Shown here in pieces: positions 33,801 to 42,469 of a DNA stretch of 50,999 bases. Made by a program: the position numbers and the translations under genes. Numbering within the stretch: the stretch's first letter is position 1; every line of letters begins with the position of its first letter. Source of the stretch: an uncultured Jannaschia sp. (GTDB taxonomy: Bacteria; Pseudomonadota; Alphaproteobacteria; Rhodobacterales; Rhodobacteraceae); the NCBI RefSeq assembly GCF_947494025.1, contig NZ_CANLTQ010000021.1, forward strand, positions 1 to 50,999. The letters are read 5' to 3'. Below the pieces are notes generated by a model. It saw only the letters and a list, made by a program, of their open reading frames with translations. It made no database searches and was not told where the DNA came from.

Positions 33801-34207
33801 AGGAGCGAGGCGCAGAAGGCATGGATCGTCTGGATTTTCAGCCCGCCCGGCGTCTCGATGGCGCGGGCGAAGAGCGTGCGCGCGTGGCGCAGCCGCTCGG
33901 GCGAGATCGTCCCCCGCGCCGCGCCGAGCTTGGTGATCGCCGCGCGGAGCTCGTCGTCGGGCAGCATCGCCCAGCCCGACAGCCGTTTGAACAGGCGGTT
34001 CTGCATCTCGCCCGCCGCGGCCTTGGTGTAGGTGAGACAGAGGATGCGCTCGGGCGACGTTCCCTCGAGCAGGAGCCAGGCGACGCGGTCGGTCAGGACC
34101 CGCGTCTTGCCGGATCCCGCGTTGGCGGCCAGCCAGACCGAGCCCGACGGGTCGGCGGCGGCGATCTGCGCGGCGCTGGCCGGGTCGGGGCGCACGATAC
34201 GGGTCAC
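30842..34207 (-). CDS. addA: AddA, helicase-nuclease subunit for double-strand break repair
   Basis: 1121 residues with a GTG start at 34207 that overlaps the addB stop by 4 bp; the ATG further upstream lies inside addB. It is a UvrD-type helicase with Walker A WLAANAGSGKTRVL (~27), motif Ia-like CLTYTKAAAGEM, and Walker B LVDEAQDTSPDQWEV. Later motifs include VVGDRKQSIYAFQGAD and VMTVHGAKGLEAPVV. The C-terminal RecB-type nuclease carries DFKTN (~1060) followed by QLAAYGEA. With AddB it resects broken ends for RecA. Length and motif set are complete. Confidence 0.95.
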   Translation of the reverse strand: MTRIVRPDPASAAQIAAADPSGSVWLAANAGSGKTRVLTDRVAWLLLEGTSPERILCLTYTKAAAGEMQNRLFKRLSGWAMLPDDELRAAITKLGAARGTISPERLRHARTLFARAIETPGGLKIQTIHAFCASLLRRFPLEAGVSPNFAEMDEIAAARLHAEVFDAMAADPETQPLVDGIARRLSDTEPAAFLAAVARLGSRFAAMPVEALRPALGIADLCAEDILAEIAGPSTRELMVDFLDGARTAPGKSLAGIVEVFDSALDSASRDRFELLRGACLTGTGAPRSTGKWPKAVKEGEHGELVEIYCELAARIADGVARIAALEALTQTEALHAFAPAFIARVAAEKAARGWLDFDDQIARARHLLSTSSMAQWVLFKLDGGIDHILVDEAQDTSPDQWEVITRLAAEFGAGQGARPDAHRTIFVVGDRKQSIYAFQGADLDAYGRIRSTFADMHPPGGVPFKDHALLFSFRSSPVILDLVDAVFAEGGGLGEAPRHIAFHPDMPGRVDLWPVIPKQTEDRADREWFEPIDRPAPNDAEVVLAERVAEGIATMIAERVPVGRGAARRPVEAGDILVLVQRRNTLFHHLIRACKRRDLDLAGADRLVVTEDLAVRDLIALLKWVALPEDDLSLATVLRSPLGNLDEAGLFTLAHGREGGRLWPRLRATGIDREAETMLSDLLGASGYERPYELLQRILIRHDGRRRLLARLGTERAEAIDALLRQALDYEQLEVPSLTGFLCWIEAAAVELKRQGGQGSIRVMTVHGAKGLEAPVVILPETATRKARTLSGVERLPGGVPVWMPVKANWSPAMHEANERAVAATRAERDRLLYVALTRAESWLIVAAAGEVGETPEASWFRAVEAGMTARGAEAHDFACGRGLRLEQGDWSAAEALPIHAPVRAETPDWLGRAAPKPERAIGRIAPSQLPGAKALPGESGLDTERAMRLGTAVHALLEHLPGLPAAERRARAPAILAAHADLPPGFDPEAQIDEALAVLDAPELASVFAPGTLAEVPFALPATATRPAIVGTMDRLLVAPDRVTVVDFKTNATLPATPERIPEGLLRQLAAYGEAAATIWPGRAVTLAILWTKGPALMEVPEAVIAALPPAIDPVGPGT

Positions 34208-37146
34208 GGCCGGCCCACCGCGATCACCGTCGCGGGCTGCGTGTCGTCCCATTCGCCGTAGCGGGCAAGGTGGTCGTAATCCCCGTCATAGGCCAGCAGA
34301 TCCGGCGCGAGCCGCGCGATGAAGGGCGTGCCGGACGCGTAGCCCTGCATCAGGCGGACGAGCTGGTCGCGGGTCGCGTCGATGATGTCCGCATCGAGGG
34401 CCGCCGGCGCGACCTCGCCGTAGGCGTTGCCGACGCGCAGATAGGCGGCCTCCTCGACCGGCAGATCGGGCACGCCCTCGAAGGCGCCGTCGGCCACCAT
34501 CATCGCCTCGAGCAGAAGCTGCTTGGCATAGGCGTTCTGCTGCTTAGGGGAAGGCGGCGTGCCGGTCTTGTAGTCGAAGATCGCCACCGCCCCGTCGCGC
34601 AGGTCGATCCGGTCAGCCCGTGCCGTCAGGGTGAACCCCGCCCCCTCGAACCGGCGCCGGCCCTTTCCCTCCACGAGGAGGGGCGTGCCGAGCGCGCGAC
34701 GCATCGTCTCCGCTTCGAGGAAGGCCGGAATGACGCGCTCGAGCTTGCCGAGCCAGATTCGACGCATGGCGGGCCAAGGCGCCGTTTCCTCCAGCGTCGT
34801 CTCGAAGGCGCGGCGGAGCATCCCGGCGGCGTCCGGCGGCAGGACGTCGCCCGAGGCTCGGCGGGTGAAGCGTTCCATCGCGTCGTGCACGGCCGAGCCG
34901 CGCAGGGCGGCGTCCGGCCCCTGACGCAGCGCGGGCATCGGGCGCAGGCGCAGCATGTCGCGCGCATAGATATGGTAGGGGTCGCGGATCAGCGTCTCGA
35001 CCGCGGTGACGGAGATACGGTCGAGGCGCACCCCCGCGGGAAGCTTCGGCGCGGGCCGCGGCGCCGGCGCGGTCGGAAGGCCCGACGATTCGTCGAGCAG
35101 CGTCGCGACGCGGAGCCAATGCGCGCCACGCGCCCGCATCCCTTCGAGCGCGTCCCGCCCCTCCGCGCCGATCCCGCCGAGCAGGCCCACGATCCGGTTG
35201 AGCCAGCGCGAGGGAACGGTCTCCGTTTCCGCCGTGCGCGCGGCGCGGCTGAGCCAGATTTCGGGCGCGGCGGCGGCCTGCTGGAAGTCGTGCGCCGACA
35301 GGCCGACCGTCCGCTCCGGCGGGCGCAGGCCGCAGGAGCGGCGCATCGCGCGGTTGAGCCACGGGTCGGGGCCTGGCTGAGCGGGCCACACGTCCTCGTT
35401 CAGCCCGCCGAGGATCACGAGACCGGCATGGCGCACCCGTGCCTCGAGCGCCCCCCAGATCATGATCCGGTCGGACGTGCCGTAGGTGTCGCGCACTTCC
35501 TCGCCGGACAGCATGGTCTGCAGGATACGGGCGAATTCCTGCGCCGGAACCGGATCGTCGCCCCGTTCGGCGGCCCCGGCCTGCAGCTGCTCGATCACGC
35601 GGAGCGCAGCCTGCCCGGCAGGCCCCTCCCAGATCGCGTCGGCCGAACCGCCGGTGCCCCGCGCGGTGCGCTCCACGAGGGACAGGTGGTCTCGCGCATG
35701 CTCGGCCAGCGGCGCCATTCGCGGCTGCGCGAGAAGGTCGTCGACGAGGCCGCAAAGCCACTGGCTCCAGGCCCCGTCCGTCTCCGGCGTGCTCGGATCC
35801 TCGCACCAGACCTCGATCGCGTCGCGTGTCGGGAAGGGCAGAGGATCGTGGCGCAGCAGCGCGACCTCCAGCAGCCGTGCCTGCCGGAGGTGGCCGGCCC
35901 GGTCGCCGCCGGCCTGCGTGAGCGGGTGGTTGAGGAGGATCGCCAGCGCTTCCGCCTCCACCGGCCGTCCGCGCATCCCCGCGAGATGCAGCAGCAACCG
36001 CCCCGGCGCGGTCTGGTTGAGCGGCTGGCCCGCGGATTCGTCGGGCAAGATGTCCCAGCGCTCGAGCTGGGCGCGCACCTCCCGTGCGAGCGTCCGATCC
36101 GGCGTGATGAGCGCGGCCCGCTTGTTCTGTGCCAGCGCGTCGCGGAGGCCGCAGGCGATGGCGGCGGCCTCTGCCCCCGGGGACGGCGCGGTCAGAAGCG
36201 TGATGTCGCGGCAGGCGCCGGCGACATCGGCGAGCTCCGGCCCCTCGGCGAGCCAGGCATCGGTCGCGGGCGCGGGGCGCAGCGCCAGCGAGACGAGCGC
36301 GTTGCGCGCGGGCACGGCCGGTTGCGCGTTGTTGTCCCAGCGGCGGATCGCGCCCCGTGGCACGTCCAGCATCTCGAGAAGCGCGGCGTGCCGGTATTGC
36401 GGGTGGTCGTGATGCGCCGCGCCGGGCGCGAGGTCCGCCCAGGCGTCGTGCGGCATGTCGGCGTCGAGCCCCGGCAGGACGACGACCCCCCGCGGCAATG
36501 CGAGCACCTCCCGGATCAGCCGCCGCGTCGGCGCGCGCGAGGCGGTGGAGCCTGCGACGATGATCGGGTCGGCGGGCGGCGCGGCGGCCCATAGGGCGCA
36601 GAGCCGATCGAGGCCGCGAATCTGCGCGCCCACGGGCGTGAGCTCGGCGATGCGCTCGAGCCAGTCCGTCGCGATGCGCAGGAATTCGAGATTGCGCTGC
36701 CAATGCTCCGACAGGTCGCCCGTTTCCATGCAGTCGAGCGCATCGGGCAGCATCTCCTCCTCCTGCATCTCCGAGAGCAGGGTCTCGAGGCCGCAGGCGA
36801 GGTCGAAGGCGGCGGCGCGCGGCGACAGGTCGGGCCGGACCCGCAGGAGGTTCTCGACCAGTTGCGTCAGCCGCAGGCGGATGGCCAGCTTGGAGACGCT
36901 CGCGACCGGCATGTCCCCCGGGGGCAGCAGCGGCGCGAAATCGGTGACGAGGCCGATCCGGGGCAGGAGCGTCGCCCCGTCCTCCATGAGCGCGGCCTCC
37001 AGCCGGCGGGCCATGCGCGAGGTGTTGACCAGCACGGTGGCGCGCGCCAGCGCTTCGGGCGGCTCATCCGACAGGCGCGCGCGCAGACCGCGGGCGAGGG
37101 CGACGCTGAAATCGACGCCGAGGGGCTCGTAATAGAGGCCGTGCAT
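34204..37146 (-). CDS. addB: AddB, second subunit of the AddAB helicase-nuclease
   Basis: 980 residues, alphaproteobacterial AddB type. The N-terminus, MHGLYYEPLGVDFSVALARG, shows no intact Walker A, as expected for the non-translocating helicase-like subunit. Family blocks are IMIWGALEARVRHAGLVILG, LNEDVWPAQPGPDPWLNRAM and SRWLNRIVGL. The C-terminal nuclease carries RADRIDLRDGAVAIFDYKTG and AKQLLLEAMM. The ATG overlaps the murU stop by 1 bp, and the stop overlaps the addA GTG by 4 bp. Confidence 0.95.
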   Translation of the reverse strand: MHGLYYEPLGVDFSVALARGLRARLSDEPPEALARATVLVNTSRMARRLEAALMEDGATLLPRIGLVTDFAPLLPPGDMPVASVSKLAIRLRLTQLVENLLRVRPDLSPRAAAFDLACGLETLLSEMQEEEMLPDALDCMETGDLSEHWQRNLEFLRIATDWLERIAELTPVGAQIRGLDRLCALWAAAPPADPIIVAGSTASRAPTRRLIREVLALPRGVVVLPGLDADMPHDAWADLAPGAAHHDHPQYRHAALLEMLDVPRGAIRRWDNNAQPAVPARNALVSLALRPAPATDAWLAEGPELADVAGACRDITLLTAPSPGAEAAAIACGLRDALAQNKRAALITPDRTLAREVRAQLERWDILPDESAGQPLNQTAPGRLLLHLAGMRGRPVEAEALAILLNHPLTQAGGDRAGHLRQARLLEVALLRHDPLPFPTRDAIEVWCEDPSTPETDGAWSQWLCGLVDDLLAQPRMAPLAEHARDHLSLVERTARGTGGSADAIWEGPAGQAALRVIEQLQAGAAERGDDPVPAQEFARILQTMLSGEEVRDTYGTSDRIMIWGALEARVRHAGLVILGGLNEDVWPAQPGPDPWLNRAMRRSCGLRPPERTVGLSAHDFQQAAAAPEIWLSRAARTAETETVPSRWLNRIVGLLGGIGAEGRDALEGMRARGAHWLRVATLLDESSGLPTAPAPRPAPKLPAGVRLDRISVTAVETLIRDPYHIYARDMLRLRPMPALRQGPDAALRGSAVHDAMERFTRRASGDVLPPDAAGMLRRAFETTLEETAPWPAMRRIWLGKLERVIPAFLEAETMRRALGTPLLVEGKGRRRFEGAGFTLTARADRIDLRDGAVAIFDYKTGTPPSPKQQNAYAKQLLLEAMMVADGAFEGVPDLPVEEAAYLRVGNAYGEVAPAALDADIIDATRDQLVRLMQGYASGTPFIARLAPDLLAYDGDYDHLARYGEWDDTQPATVIAVGRP

Positions 37147-37817
37147 CAGACCTGCGCCGCCAGCATGGCCTCCGCCGCGGCAATCCCGTCCGGCGTCCCG
37201 ACATCGGCCCAGCGTCCCCGATGCAGCACGCCGTGCAGGCGCCCCCGGGCGGCCATGTCGAACCAGAGGTCGCGCAGGGAGAAGACCTCGCGCGGCGCGT
37301 CGGCCAGTTCATCCGTCTTCATGAGTCCCGCCCCCGTATAGGCGTGCCCGTCCGGGTCGCGCAGGAGAGACCCGTCCGTCCGCATCCGAAAACTGCCCCT
37401 CACCGGTCCCACGGCGCGGGACAGGGGCACGAGGAGGAGGAGTCCGTCCATCCGCTCGGGCGCCCAGGCGGCTGCGAGGGTGGCAAAGGCGGTCGGTCCC
37501 GTCCAGACGGCATCGGCGTTCATGGTAAATACTGGGCCGGTGCCCAGATACGGCAGCGCGTTTCGGAGCCCGCCGCCGGTGTCGAGGAGCCTCGGCGTCT
37601 CGTGCAGGACGGTGACGTCCTGCGAGGCGAGGTGATCGATGAGCTTGTCGGCGTGATGGTGGGCGTTGACGACCACCGGCCGGGCGCCCGCGACCTGTTC
37701 GAGCGCATGATCGACGAGCGCACGCCCCGCCACCTCGACCAGACCCTTCGGCCGGTCGTCGGTGAGCGGCCGCATCCGCGTGCCGAGCCCGGCGGCGAAG
37801 ACCATCGCGCCGATCAT
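37146..37817 (-). CDS. murU: MurU-like sugar-1-phosphate nucleotidyltransferase
   Basis: 223 residues from ATG 37817; the longer open frame is shadow of the kinase gene. The nucleotide-binding block FAAGLGTRMRPLTDDRPKGL is at the N-terminus. Further motifs are VVNAHHHADKLIDHL, LLDTGGGLRNALPYLG and the metal-binding NADAVW. With the AmgK-like kinase next door it matches the peptidoglycan recycling route converting MurNAc-1-phosphate to UDP-MurNAc, which bypasses fosfomycin-sensitive synthesis. That role is known for the pair in Pseudomonas and inferred here from synteny. Confidence 0.88.
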   Translation of the reverse strand: MIGAMVFAAGLGTRMRPLTDDRPKGLVEVAGRALVDHALEQVAGARPVVVNAHHHADKLIDHLASQDVTVLHETPRLLDTGGGLRNALPYLGTGPVFTMNADAVWTGPTAFATLAAAWAPERMDGLLLLVPLSRAVGPVRGSFRMRTDGSLLRDPDGHAYTGAGLMKTDELADAPREVFSLRDLWFDMAARGRLHGVLHRGRWADVGTPDGIAAAEAMLAAQV

Positions 37818-38836
37818 TCGGCCCCCGCGTGGTCGCGGCCCTGGAACGTCCCCGCCCGGGCCTCGACATCGGCGAGCCAGCGCGCGTCCGGCTCCGGCAG
37901 CACACCGTTCAGGACAGCTCGGACCGGGGCGAGCGCGGGATGGCGCAGCTCCCGCTGCAATGCGGTCCAGGTGGGCGGAATGAAGCGCAGGTAGGACGTG
38001 CGCCCCGAATGGAGGCAGAGCCGGGTGAACACGCGTCCGATGATCCGGAGCGAGCGCTGCACCGAGCAAACCGCGACCCGCGTGGCAGTCGTGGCCGCGT
38101 CGGCGCCGCTCGCCTCGAGATAAGCGCGTGTCGCCGCCTCGACGGCCCCTGGGGAAACGGCCCGGCGGGGATCGTGGAGGAGGGAGGCGAGGTCGTATTC
38201 GGCCGGTCCCCGCATCGCGTCCTGGAAGTCGAGCACGCCGATCCGGGCCGTGCCCGTCCGTCCGGGCAACCAGAGCAGGTTTTCGGCGTGGTAGTCGCGA
38301 TGCACGAAGACCTGGCGTCCGGTCAGGTGCCGCGCGATCACCTCCGCCATCGCGTCGCGGACGTCCTTTTTCCGGGCTCGTGCCGCGGGCGCGTACCAGT
38401 CCACCACGGTCGCGGCGAGGTCGGGCATCTGGTCGGGATAGGAGGGCCGGTCCGGCGGCTCGGGGCGGTGCAACCCGACCAGAAGCCGCGCCGCCTCGGC
38501 GTAGAGGTCCGCCTCCGTGTCGGGGTACCGCGCCGCGCGCCGGACGAGCAGGTCGTCGCCCAGATCCTCCAGCAGGAGGAACCCGGCTCCGGCATCCTCG
38601 GCCAGGATCGCCGGCGCCGAGGTGCCGTGCCGGGCCAGCCATCGGGCGATCTCCACGAACGGACGTACGTCTTCTCCGGTGCCCGGTGGCGCGTCCATCA
38701 GGATCGCCCCCCCGCTGTCCCGACGGAGCCGGACGTAGCGCCGCAGCGAGGCATCGCCGGCGAGCGGCATGCGGGTCGCCTCGCTCCATCCCGCACTTCG
38801 CAGGAACGCCGACGTTTCCGTCTCGCGATCCGTCAT
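37814..38836 (-). CDS. amgK: AmgK-like anomeric sugar kinase (aminoglycoside phosphotransferase fold)
   Basis: 340 residues from ATG 38836 (MTDRETETSAFLRSAGW). The APH-type kinase has N-lobe LAGDASLRRYVRLRRDSGGA, hinge FLLLEDLGDDLL, catalytic VFVHRDYHAENLLWL (Asp in the HxDxxxxN pattern) and metal-binding VLDFQDAMRGP. It phosphorylates MurNAc/GlcNAc at C1 in peptidoglycan recycling. It overlaps tsaE and murU by 4 bp each. Synteny with murU supports the name; a generic phosphotransferase is the fallback. Confidence 0.86.
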   Translation of the reverse strand: MTDRETETSAFLRSAGWSEATRMPLAGDASLRRYVRLRRDSGGAILMDAPPGTGEDVRPFVEIARWLARHGTSAPAILAEDAGAGFLLLEDLGDDLLVRRAARYPDTEADLYAEAARLLVGLHRPEPPDRPSYPDQMPDLAATVVDWYAPAARARKKDVRDAMAEVIARHLTGRQVFVHRDYHAENLLWLPGRTGTARIGVLDFQDAMRGPAEYDLASLLHDPRRAVSPGAVEAATRAYLEASGADAATTATRVAVCSVQRSLRIIGRVFTRLCLHSGRTSYLRFIPPTWTALQRELRHPALAPVRAVLNGVLPEPDARWLADVEARAGTFQGRDHAGAE

Positions 38837-39321
38837 GTCGTTGCCTCGAATGCGGGCGCGAGCCGCGCGGCCATCGCGGACGGCGCGTCGACCGTGATGC
38901 GCCGCATGTCCCCGTCGCCCGCCGTGAAGGTCAGCGTCGCGGCACGGGGCGGACGGTCCCGCCCCAGCCGGTCGGGCCATTCGACGAGGCAGAGCGCCTC
39001 GCGGAAGGCCTCGTCTAGCCCGAGCTCGAGCACCTCGGCCGGGTCGGACAAGCGATAAAGATCGGCATGCCAGGTCTGGAACGACCCGGTCTCGTAGGTC
39101 TGCACGAGGGTAAAGGTCGGGGAGGGCACGTCTTCCGGCGACAGGCCGGCCCGCGCCCGAAGGGCGCCGATCAAGGCACGGGCAAGAGTCGTTTTGCCCG
39201 CGCCGACCGCGCCATCGAGCAGGAGCACGTCGCCCGGCCCCAGGCATGGGGCAAGCCGGGCCGCAAAGGCTTCGGTCGCTTCCGGCGCGGGAAGGGTCAG
39301 GGCGAACGGCTCGGTCGGCAT
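38833..39321 (-). CDS. tsaE: TsaE, ATPase of tRNA t6A modification
   Basis: 162 residues. Walker A is LLDGAVGAGKTTLARAL (~36-52). The family block SPTFTLVQTYETGSF is followed by the strongly conserved HADLYRLSDPAEVLELGLDE and the Trp in LVEWPDRLG. It drives the TsaB-TsaD-TsaE complex that adds threonylcarbamoyl to A37 of ANN-decoding tRNAs. It overlaps amgK by 4 bp and sits 44 bp after the PAS gene. Confidence 0.95.
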   Translation of the reverse strand: MPTEPFALTLPAPEATEAFAARLAPCLGPGDVLLLDGAVGAGKTTLARALIGALRARAGLSPEDVPSPTFTLVQTYETGSFQTWHADLYRLSDPAEVLELGLDEAFREALCLVEWPDRLGRDRPPRAATLTFTAGDGDMRRITVDAPSAMAARLAPAFEATT

Positions 39322-39365
39322 CGGCGGACGTTAGCCATGCCGGTCGCGCGCGTGCAAGAGGCGGG

Positions 39366-40967
39366 TCAGGCCAGCAGAGCGTGGCGTGCCTGCGCAGGGC
39401 TTAACGTCGCGGGACCGCTTCCCTCGATGCCGTGAAAGGTCACCGAGAAGCGGCGCTTCTGCATCGGCTTCACGGCCCTCTCGACCTCCCGTCCGTCGCG
39501 CAGGTCGAGCACCACCGACCATTCGGCGCGCACGCCGCGCGCACGCGCCTCGCTCCGCAGATCGGCCCATGCCGCGTTCGGCGCCGTGCCGGCGGACCAG
39601 AGCCGGATGCAGCGCTCGAGCGTGTCGGGCAGCTCTCCGGATTCGTCGTCCAGCCACAGCGACTTCGCCGCGGCGTTCGCGAGCAGAAGGCTGCCGCCCG
39701 TGTCGAAGATGGTCATGGCGGAACTCATATCCTCGAATAGCCCGAGCAGCACGTTCTGCCGGTCGCGATCCGTGCGCGCGGTGGCCAGATCGCTGGTCAT
39801 GTCCTCGAGCATGAGCGTGATCGCGCCGTCGCCCTGCGACCGGCCCGTCAACCGATAGGCCGCGTTTCCGGGCATCGTCCATGTTTCCGCGAAGGTCACG
39901 GATTTTTCCGCTTGCCCGAGCTTCGTTATCGCATCGCGCCAGGCCTTGTAGTCCCGTGGTTCCGGCATCCGGCCCGAATCGCGAAGCGTGTCGAGGAACT
40001 CCTCGAGCCTCGGGCGCCGGGACAGCCACGCTCCGTCGAGCCCGGTCATGTCCAGCAGCGCCGGGTTGAACACGGCGAGATGCCCGTTCCGATCGAAGAT
40101 TGCGATGCCGGTCGGCAGGAAGCCGAGGCTCGTGGTCAGGGTCGAGATGAAGCCGCGCAGCGATTCCTCCGCCTTGATGACGACGTCGAGGGACAACGCA
40201 TGCATCAGGCGCAGCTTGTTGTCGGCGACCGACGGGGACGTGACCTCGAACCAGTGCTCGTGGCCGGCGCCATCGCGCACCTTGCGGCGCGTCCGGACGG
40301 GCCCCAGGCCGTCGTCCTCCGCGAAGAGCGGGTGCAACGGCCAGCCATGCGCTGCGTCGGAGCCGACGAAGCGCTTCACGACCGCGATATAGGCGGCGTT
40401 GCACCACACGATCCGGCCTTCGGCATCGACGGCCCAGCTCAGGACGGGGCTCGTCTCGTTGGCGCGCGAGAGCATCGCGATCTCGTCCTCCATCGCCTGC
40501 AGGCTGGACAGGTCGATGCGAACGGCGCTCCGCTGCTCGCCGGCGGCCGATACCGTGACACGCAGGTCGAGGCCGTCGCGGCAGCCGAGGATCACCACTT
40601 CGTCCGGGCCGAAGGTTCCGGTCAGCTTGAACGGTCGCCCCGTCTCGTCGAGCGTTCGCAGCGCCGCCGACGCGTCCCTGTGGATGTCGCTGAGCGAGTC
40701 GCGGAGGTCGTTCCACGCCGTCAGGTTGTCGATCGGGGAGGGCAACAGGAACGAGACGTTGTCCGAGTGTTCCGTCAGGTATCCGTTGCGGAACTGGAAG
40801 ACACGCGGTTCGGAAAGTATTTCCGCAGTCGGAGCATGCTGTTGCGCGCGGGGGCGGGGGCCGAGGAAGAGGACGGCGATCAAGGCTGCGATGCCGGAGG
40901 CGAGTCCGACGAAGAATGGCATGGCGGCCGATAACATCGCGAGCATGGCGACCTCTCTAGGATTCAT
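39366..40967 (-). CDS. Membrane-anchored multi-PAS protein
   Basis: 533 residues from ATG 40967 (MNPREVAMLAMLSAAMPFF). An N-terminal hydrophobic helix (~10-36) is followed by successive PAS-like modules: ~60-135, ~165-260 (ETSPVLSWAVDAEGRIVWCN), ~290-400 (LPTGIAIFDRNGHLAVFNPA) and ~425-525 (SAMTIFDTGGSLLLANAA). No histidine-kinase H-box or ATPase, GGDEF or EAL motif exists, so it is a sensor without output domain. It lies 58 bp after regB in the same direction, suggesting a partner for RegB or another kinase; that is inference. Confidence 0.82.
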   Translation of the reverse strand: MNPREVAMLAMLSAAMPFFVGLASGIAALIAVLFLGPRPRAQQHAPTAEILSEPRVFQFRNGYLTEHSDNVSFLLPSPIDNLTAWNDLRDSLSDIHRDASAALRTLDETGRPFKLTGTFGPDEVVILGCRDGLDLRVTVSAAGEQRSAVRIDLSSLQAMEDEIAMLSRANETSPVLSWAVDAEGRIVWCNAAYIAVVKRFVGSDAAHGWPLHPLFAEDDGLGPVRTRRKVRDGAGHEHWFEVTSPSVADNKLRLMHALSLDVVIKAEESLRGFISTLTTSLGFLPTGIAIFDRNGHLAVFNPALLDMTGLDGAWLSRRPRLEEFLDTLRDSGRMPEPRDYKAWRDAITKLGQAEKSVTFAETWTMPGNAAYRLTGRSQGDGAITLMLEDMTSDLATARTDRDRQNVLLGLFEDMSSAMTIFDTGGSLLLANAAAKSLWLDDESGELPDTLERCIRLWSAGTAPNAAWADLRSEARARGVRAEWSVVLDLRDGREVERAVKPMQKRRFSVTFHGIEGSGPATLSPAQARHALLA

Positions 40968-41025
40968 CGCAGAGTGTCGCAGTATCGTTAAGTTGGCCTT
41001 AACGTCGTCATATGGCTCCGTCGTC

Positions 41026-42390
41026 TCAGGGGGTGATCGGTACGTTTTCGCCGAGCGATCCCGTTCCGGGTGCCGAGATCGCGGCGCGGGGCCAGGCCAC
41101 CTCGGCGATCGCCCCCCCGCGCGTGCGCGGTCGGTGTCGGCCGGATTGCGATCCGTTGCGGAAATCGATGCTTGCGCCCGTCCGCTCGAGGAGCGTCTTC
41201 GCAATGAAAAGGCCGAGTCCCATGCCGTCGTAGCCCTGACGCCGCCGCGTCCGGACGAAGGGGCTGCCGAGTCGGTGGAGCACATCCGCCGGGTAGCCGG
41301 GCCCGTCATCGAGGATGCGCACGACGATCTCGCCTTCGGACCATCGCAGGTCGATCCAGACCTCGCTCGTGGCGAAGTCGACGGCATTCTGGATCAGGTT
41401 GCGCAGGCCGTGGATGATCTCGGGCGACCGGCGCACGAAGGGATGCCGGGAGATGCCGCCATCGAGCGAGGCGAGGTCGTAGTGGATCGTCGTGCCGCGC
41501 CCCTCGTGCGGTTCGGCCGCCTCGCGCAGGACGGCCTCGAGCGGGGCTGCCCGGAGATGCTGGTCCGATTTTCCGGCCCGGCCCATCGACCGCAGGATGT
41601 CGCGGCACCGGTCTGCCTGCTCCCCGATCAGCTTCACGTCGTCGAGCAGGTCGGGATTGTCCTGCAATTCCTCAGTGAGTTCCGAGGAGACGAGCTTGAT
41701 CGTGGCGAGCGGCGTGCCGAGCTCGTGTGCGGTGGCGGCGACGACGCCGCCCAGATCGTGGAGCTTCTGCTCACGTGCCAGCGCCGTCTGCGTCGCGAAG
41801 AGCGCGTCGGACATGCGCTGCGTCTCGCGCCGCAGGCGGAAGGCGAAGCTCGACAGGAACAACATGCCGAACAGGATGGCGAGCCAGAATCCGAGCATCT
41901 GAAGGTCGGACAGAAGGAGCGTCGTCCCGTCCGCGAGGCGGAGCGGCAGGTGATGCAGGGCGAGCAGGCTGACCAGGCCGGCAGCGAGCGCCGCGTGGAG
42001 CAGGGTGGAGCGGAGCGACAGCGCGGTGGCCGAGATCGTCACCGGGGCGAGAATGAGAAGTGCGAACGGATTGTGCAGCCCACCGGTGAGGAACAGGAGC
42101 GCGCCGAGCTGGACGAGATCGAAGGCGATGATCCCGAACGCCGCGCGTTCGGTAAGGCGCGCGGTGGCCGGATAGGCGACCATGGTGAGAAGGTTCGCGA
42201 CCATGCCGGCGCCGATCACCAGCAAGCACAGGCCGAGCTCCAGCGACAGTGCCAGAGCCACCCCGACCACGATCACCGCGACGGCCTGACCGAGCAGCGC
42301 CAGCCAGCGAAGGTTCACCAAGGTCACGATCCGCACGCGGGGGCCGGACGTCTCGGGTGGCAGCAGGGTTCGCGTCGTCTGGGTCGGCAT
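41026..42390 (-). CDS. regB: Redox-sensing histidine kinase RegB/PrrB
   Basis: 454 residues from ATG 42390 (MPTQTTRTLLPPETSG); longer starts run into regA antisense. There are six membrane helices (~25-185) with the ubiquinone-site heptapeptide GGLHNPF (~103). The H-box is ATAHELGTPLATIK (H222). The redox-active cysteine sits 40 residues later in ADRCRDIL (C262), the same spacing as H225-C265 of Rhodobacter RegB. ATPase boxes are NLIQNAVDFA, ILDDGPGYP and GMGLGLFIAKTLLERTGA. It controls photosynthesis, respiration and fixation regulons through RegA, which is divergent 79 bp away. Confidence 0.95.
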   Translation of the reverse strand: MPTQTTRTLLPPETSGPRVRIVTLVNLRWLALLGQAVAVIVVGVALALSLELGLCLLVIGAGMVANLLTMVAYPATARLTERAAFGIIAFDLVQLGALLFLTGGLHNPFALLILAPVTISATALSLRSTLLHAALAAGLVSLLALHHLPLRLADGTTLLLSDLQMLGFWLAILFGMLFLSSFAFRLRRETQRMSDALFATQTALAREQKLHDLGGVVAATAHELGTPLATIKLVSSELTEELQDNPDLLDDVKLIGEQADRCRDILRSMGRAGKSDQHLRAAPLEAVLREAAEPHEGRGTTIHYDLASLDGGISRHPFVRRSPEIIHGLRNLIQNAVDFATSEVWIDLRWSEGEIVVRILDDGPGYPADVLHRLGSPFVRTRRRQGYDGMGLGLFIAKTLLERTGASIDFRNGSQSGRHRPRTRGGAIAEVAWPRAAISAPGTGSLGENVPITP

Positions 42391-42469
42391 TCGGGGGCGT
42401 CTCCGCGCATTTGACGGGACAGGGTGGCGACTTATGTTCATCCAGGCAAGCATGACCCGGAGAGCGTGG

